This document shows positions 60,173-64,000 of a stretch of 64,000 bases of DNA, piece after piece (position 1 is the first letter of the stretch; the number at the start of each line of letters is the position of its first letter). The position numbers were made by a program, and so were the translations under genes. The notes under the pieces are model-generated. The model was given only the letters and a program-made list of their open reading frames with translations. It made no database searches and was not told the DNA's origin. This DNA comes from Coprinus comatus (lineage: Eukaryota; Basidiomycota; Agaricomycetes; Agaricales; Agaricaceae), in the NCBI GenBank assembly GCA_034638255.1, contig JAWPGT010000051.1, positions 1-64,000 on the forward strand. Reading direction: 5' to 3'.

Positions 60173-60872
60173 TGACGACATTTACCTCTCCTCATCATTC
60201 AATCCAACATTCACCCCTCTTTGCTGTGTTTTGATGAACAGCCATGCATCTCCAAGAGCACAACGTTACGTGCCGCCTTTTGATTTTGATGCGCCCAAAT
60301 CAATATACCTTGGTTAGCCCCCATATAGGCGCGGACTGCATACGTCATTCTTGCCGAGCCCTGAGCTCATATACCGAATGTAACGGTATCCATGGTGCAC
60401 AGATGGAAACGTTCGACGTCTCGTATTATTCTCTCGGAACTCTTATTGGTACACTGTTGAATTGGTGTATTCCCCAAGTTCTCATTTTTCAAGTAGCGCT
60501 AGTAGTATATAAATTAGTTTGTCTCGTTATCTCTTTCTATACGATACTGCTTGATATCTAGTAGTTTATACATTTATTATATCATTCTTTTTGCGAGATT
60601 AATCCTTGTTTTGCATTACATTCAGTATAATATTTCCACTGATCGTATTCTAAGTTGTTAACATGGGGTAATTATTCCATCAAGCTAACTTCTAAGCACT
60701 AAGCGATGCCGTATAGTTGTACAAGTGTTTCAATTCTAATGTGGTAGTATCAATTGATCGGATTATATTTAATACGAGCCTCAATTGAACAGAACACGAT
60801 ATGTATGTTCTACTGTTAACTCTGGATTTCGATCCCGCTAGGACTGATTCATCTACATCGGGATTGGATTGA
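60173..60872. other. Intergenic, 5' flank of LINE insertion
   Basis: AT-rich spacer without coding signal. Composition changes abruptly at about 60870 to the A-rich coding strand of the retroelement. Confidence 0.55.
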
Positions 60873-62993
60873 ATGGTAAAACTAGAAAAAACAAGCTTTG
60901 ACATCCTGAAACTAATGAAACTAGCATTCAATGACATAGCAGAACACGGTCCAATCCCAGAAAGCGAATTTAATGAAGGCTGGATGTGCCCAATATACAA
61001 GAAAAAAGACAAACTAGATATAGCTAACTACAGACCGATCACAATCCTCAACACCGACTACAAACTCATGACAAAAGCGCTACAGGCCAAACTGGCAATG
61101 AGTGCCCCTACAATAATACACAGAGACCAAGCGGGCTTCATGAAAGATCGAAGCATAACTGACCATATAAAAACAGTAATCATGTTAACTGAACACGCAG
61201 AGGTAGCCGAAAACGGAGATGGTATGATTATGGCACTAGACCAAGAAAAAGCCTACGACAGAATTAGACACGACTACCTATGGAAAATTATGAAAGCCAT
61301 GAACATACCAGAGAAATTCATTAACACAACAAGACACCTGTACACTAACGCACACACAAGAGTCATGATAAACGGTGTACTTAGCACACCATTCCTAGTA
61401 AGAAGAGGAGTTAGACAAGGAGACCCTGAGTCATGCCTCCTATTCAATATTGCAATAGAACCGTTAGCAATAATGATAAGGAAATCAAACATAAAGGGCT
61501 ATGAAATCCCACGGATAGGAGTAAGACTAAAACTTCAACTGTTTGCAGACGACACATCAGTATACCTAAACAAGGAAGACTCAATAGAAGAACTCAACGA
61601 AATCCTGAATAACTGGTGCTCAGTATCAGGAGCAAAGTTTAACAAAGACAAAACCGAAATAATCCCACTAGGCAAGGAGACATTCAGAAAATACTTAATT
61701 GAGAACAGGAAAATGAAACCAATTGACCAAATGATTCCCGAAAACATCCACATTAGCAGAGAAGGAGAATCAATCAGATTCTTAGGCGCTAGAGTGGGAA
61801 ACCATACTGACGAAACTGAAAATTGGTCATTCACAATAGACCGTATGAAAGTAACCCTAGAAAAGTGGGGGAAATGCAAAATGACACTCGAAGGGAAAAG
61901 ACTAGTAGTACAAATGATCGTGGGGGGAACGACACAATACCTTGCAAGAGCCCAAGGTATGTCAAAAAGGACCGAAAAATCCCTAGCAAAAATAGAAGCA
62001 AAATTCATCTGGTCAACGGAACGTGCAATAATAAGCCTCGAAAGGCTACGCACACCAATAGAACTAGGAGGACGAAGAATGCTAGACATAGAACTAAGAA
62101 ACAAAGCAGCGGCAACAATAAACCTACAATCATACCTAAGAACGGGACCAGATAGACCACCCTGGGCATTCCTCCTAGATGACCTACTACGCATGGCCTT
62201 TGACAAAAACTGGAAAGACAGAATACAAGACCCACGAATAAACCCCTTCATACAAACCTGGCCACCACCAAACAACATGAACAGCCTCCCCAAACATGCG
62301 AAACAAATGTATAACCTAGCCAAAGAGATGAGAATAAAACCACTAATAAACAAAGCTACGGACGAGGTTAAAAATCAAATGCCCATGTGGTACCACCCAG
62401 GTAAAAAGCTAAACACCAGGAACGCCACATACAACAAAAAAGCGACCCATCTGAGAAGGGTACATGGGATAAACCTAGTACTACACGCAAACAGAACTGC
62501 TAGAAAATTACTAAACGAAGAACACCAAACAACAAATGAATGCGAATGTGACGAATGCGAGGGAGAAAGAAACATACTAGAATGTAACACCCCCCACGAA
62601 TGTGCCCTATATGCCCAAAAACTAATAGAAAACCTAGAGGAACCCTGGAAACCAACGAGACTAAAAGGTGACGACAACCACCCCAAACAAAGGGAAAAAA
62701 TAAAACACAACTTCGAACAGCAAAACGAAATAACACACCTGGATGACATTTTCCGAGTACTACCACCCAAAAACTCCAAGGACACATCCCTAGAAAATAG
62801 ATCAAACTTCTACAAACCCAAGCTCGAAATAGGTCCAGTTGAGGGGAAACTCACAGTATTCACAGACGGATCCTGCGCAAAAAAACGGCTTCGAAGAAGC
62901 AACTGCAGGCAGCGGAATCTTCTACAACCCCAACGACCCCAGAAACCTAGCAGTAAGAGTACCCCAAGAAAACCCAACCAACAACACTGCTGA
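60873..62993 (+). CDS. Reverse transcriptase region of the LINE
   Basis: The open frame covers RT motifs: EGWMCPIYKKKDKLDIANYR (motif 1), PITILNTDYKLMTKALQAKL, DQAGFMKDRSITDHI, LDQEKAYDRIRHDYLW (motif A Asp), RRGVRQGDPESCLLFNIAIE (motif B), LQLFADDTSVYLNKED (FADD catalytic pair, motif C) and ISREGESIRFLGARVG. A Cys-rich patch (NECECDECEGERNI) follows the thumb and linker. At 62879-62885 a run of seven A shifts the frame, and the ORF ends at 62993 in nonsense. The true protein continues in the next frame as RNase H. FADD and the RQGDP block place it among fungal LINEs with RNase H; the clade was not resolved. Confidence 0.85.
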   Translation: MVKLEKTSFDILKLMKLAFNDIAEHGPIPESEFNEGWMCPIYKKKDKLDIANYRPITILNTDYKLMTKALQAKLAMSAPTIIHRDQAGFMKDRSITDHIKTVIMLTEHAEVAENGDGMIMALDQEKAYDRIRHDYLWKIMKAMNIPEKFINTTRHLYTNAHTRVMINGVLSTPFLVRRGVRQGDPESCLLFNIAIEPLAIMIRKSNIKGYEIPRIGVRLKLQLFADDTSVYLNKEDSIEELNEILNNWCSVSGAKFNKDKTEIIPLGKETFRKYLIENRKMKPIDQMIPENIHISREGESIRFLGARVGNHTDETENWSFTIDRMKVTLEKWGKCKMTLEGKRLVVQMIVGGTTQYLARAQGMSKRTEKSLAKIEAKFIWSTERAIISLERLRTPIELGGRRMLDIELRNKAAATINLQSYLRTGPDRPPWAFLLDDLLRMAFDKNWKDRIQDPRINPFIQTWPPPNNMNSLPKHAKQMYNLAKEMRIKPLINKATDEVKNQMPMWYHPGKKLNTRNATYNKKATHLRRVHGINLVLHANRTARKLLNEEHQTTNECECDECEGERNILECNTPHECALYAQKLIENLEEPWKPTRLKGDDNHPKQREKIKHNFEQQNEITHLDDIFRVLPPKNSKDTSLENRSNFYKPKLEIGPVEGKLTVFTDGSCAKKRLRRSNCRQRNLLQPQRPQKPSSKSTPRKPNQQHC

Positions 62994-64000
62994 ACTACTC
63001 GCTGTAATGCTAGTTCTAGCAAACACAGACCCCAGAAGAGACATCACCATTAAAACTGACTCTAAATATGTTATAAATACAATAAATAACGCAAACAAAG
63101 CTGAAGACGAAGATCATCTATTCACAAAAAATAAAGAACTAACAAAAGACACAATTAACCTAGTAAGAGCAAGAACAGGAAAAACGAAATTAAAATGGGT
63201 AAAGGGACATAGCAACGACCCTGGAAACGACGCTGCAGATAGACTAGCGAACCAAGGTGCCGCAAAAAACATAACCCAAGGCCCAAAAATAAAACCAAAA
63301 AACACAATACCAGAAGGCCTAAAACTATCCAAAACCACCCAATCCAAACTATATAGGGCACTACTGAGTAAATGCAAACCCCCGAAAGAAAAAATATGCA
63401 AAGAGATGATAGAAAAAACAAAAATGGACCTAAAAGAACGCTATGACCTAACCCCGACCGAAGAAGCAATCTGGACCCCCCTAAAAAAATCAAAAAACAT
63501 AACCAAGAAGATAAAAGAATTCCTATACAAATCACTGAAAGGAGCCCAGAAAATAGGAAAATATTGGGATAACATCCCAACCTTGCAGGAGAGAGGAAAA
63601 TGCCCCGAATGTGGAACGTACGAAGACCTAGACCATATATTAACCCGCTGCGAAATCCCCGGACAAGAAGAAGCCTGGGAAGCAGCAGGCGACATATGGA
63701 AAAACCAACCAAACGAAATATGGGACAAACCTCTACTAGGAGAAATCTTAGGAATAGCGTCAACCAACCTCAAAGACGAATCAAATAAACCCCTCCAAGG
63801 AAAAACAAGACTATGGCAGATCCTAATATCAGAGACAGCACACCTAATCTGGGCGACAAGATGCAAGAGAACCATACAAAATAACAATGAAGGAAACAAA
63901 TGGCCCACAAAAGCTGAAATACGCAACGCCCTAAGAAAGAAAATCGAGAAAAGAGTAAGACTAGACTGTAGTGCGACAAACGAAAGACGCTACAAAAAGA
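62887..64000 (+). CDS. RNase H and CCHC finger region of the LINE (continuation after frame break)
   Basis: Open to the window edge. RNase H motifs: FTDGSCAK just before the break gives the first Asp, TNNTAELLAVMLVLANTD the Glu, ITIKTDSKYVINTINNA the second Asp, and LKWVKGHSNDPGNDAADRLA the His and last Asp. Downstream is a zinc-finger-like C-x2-C-x7-H-x4-C (GKCPECGTYEDLDHILTRC) and a basic C-terminal part. RNase H in such elements degrades the RNA template during second-strand synthesis. The domain is complete, so only the one-base change in the A run separates it from the RT. Confidence 0.85.

Larger units (their letters stand above)
60873..64000 (+). mobile_element. LINE (non-LTR) retrotransposon, 5'-truncated, running off the right edge
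   Basis: One element from about 60873 to the window end, seen as an A-rich sense strand with a codon choice (AGA, ATA, ACA) unlike neighbouring genes. It carries, in order, a reverse transcriptase, an RNase H domain and a CCHC finger. The endonuclease and any first ORF that normally precede the RT are absent: the left border falls just inside the RT N-terminal region, the usual result of incomplete target-primed reverse transcription. The 3' end and target-site duplication are outside the window. Confidence 0.9.

Noticed and set aside
1..64000. CRISPR arrays, bacterial operons, riboswitches, phage genes
   Set aside because: The sequence is eukaryotic with spliced genes; no direct-repeat arrays with spacers were seen.

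Overview
The window is nuclear DNA of a filamentous fungus, most likely a basidiomycete of the Agaricomycetes. Genes are split by many short GT-AG introns (about 50-80 bases, with CTAAC/CTGAC-like branch sites). The families recognised are typical of that group: DUF6699 proteins, expanded F-box proteins, an SRPK-type kinase, a NADAR protein, ACOT13-like thioesterases, Hos2, Mcd4, Atg22, a UapA/UapC-type permease, Nup192 and a LINE retrotransposon. No genus can be named from the sequence alone.

Layout. 1-1.2 kb: 3' part of a gene with a LARP7/Pof8-like xRRM. 1.9-21.7 kb: an accessory block built around paralogous F-box genes (copy A broken, B intact, C broken, D intact; C and D converge tail to tail). 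It also holds a multi-pass membrane protein, a divergent pair of hotdog thioesterases, a NADAR-domain protein, a possible structured RNA near 10.4 kb and a large protein of unknown family. 22.2-35.1 kb: a conserved housekeeping stretch with a TMEM135-like protein, mcd4 (GPI anchor synthesis), hos2 (class I histone deacetylase; head to head with mcd4 over about 120 bp) and a purine permease with a shortened C-terminus. 35-40 kb: a gene-poor stretch with an F-box relic, an SRPK-like kinase and a fifth, broken F-box gene. 40.9-45.6 kb: an Atg22-like transporter and a secreted amidase, divergently arranged. 46.9-60.2 kb: three DUF6699 paralogues around the large NUP192 gene, which appears here with several single-base frame breaks. 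60.9 kb to the right edge: a 5'-truncated LINE with reverse transcriptase, RNase H and a CCHC finger.

There is no operon logic. Links between genes are shared divergent promoters (thioesterase pair, mcd4/hos2, the unknown large gene/F-box B, atg22-like/amidase) and local gene duplication followed by decay (F-box, thioesterase, DUF6699). Many reading-frame breaks are single-base changes, some in homopolymers. Some are clearly evolutionary (a 23-base deletion in F-box copy C). Others, above all those in NUP192, could be assembly indels. Exon borders were worked out by eye from splice signals, reading phase and paralogue comparison.
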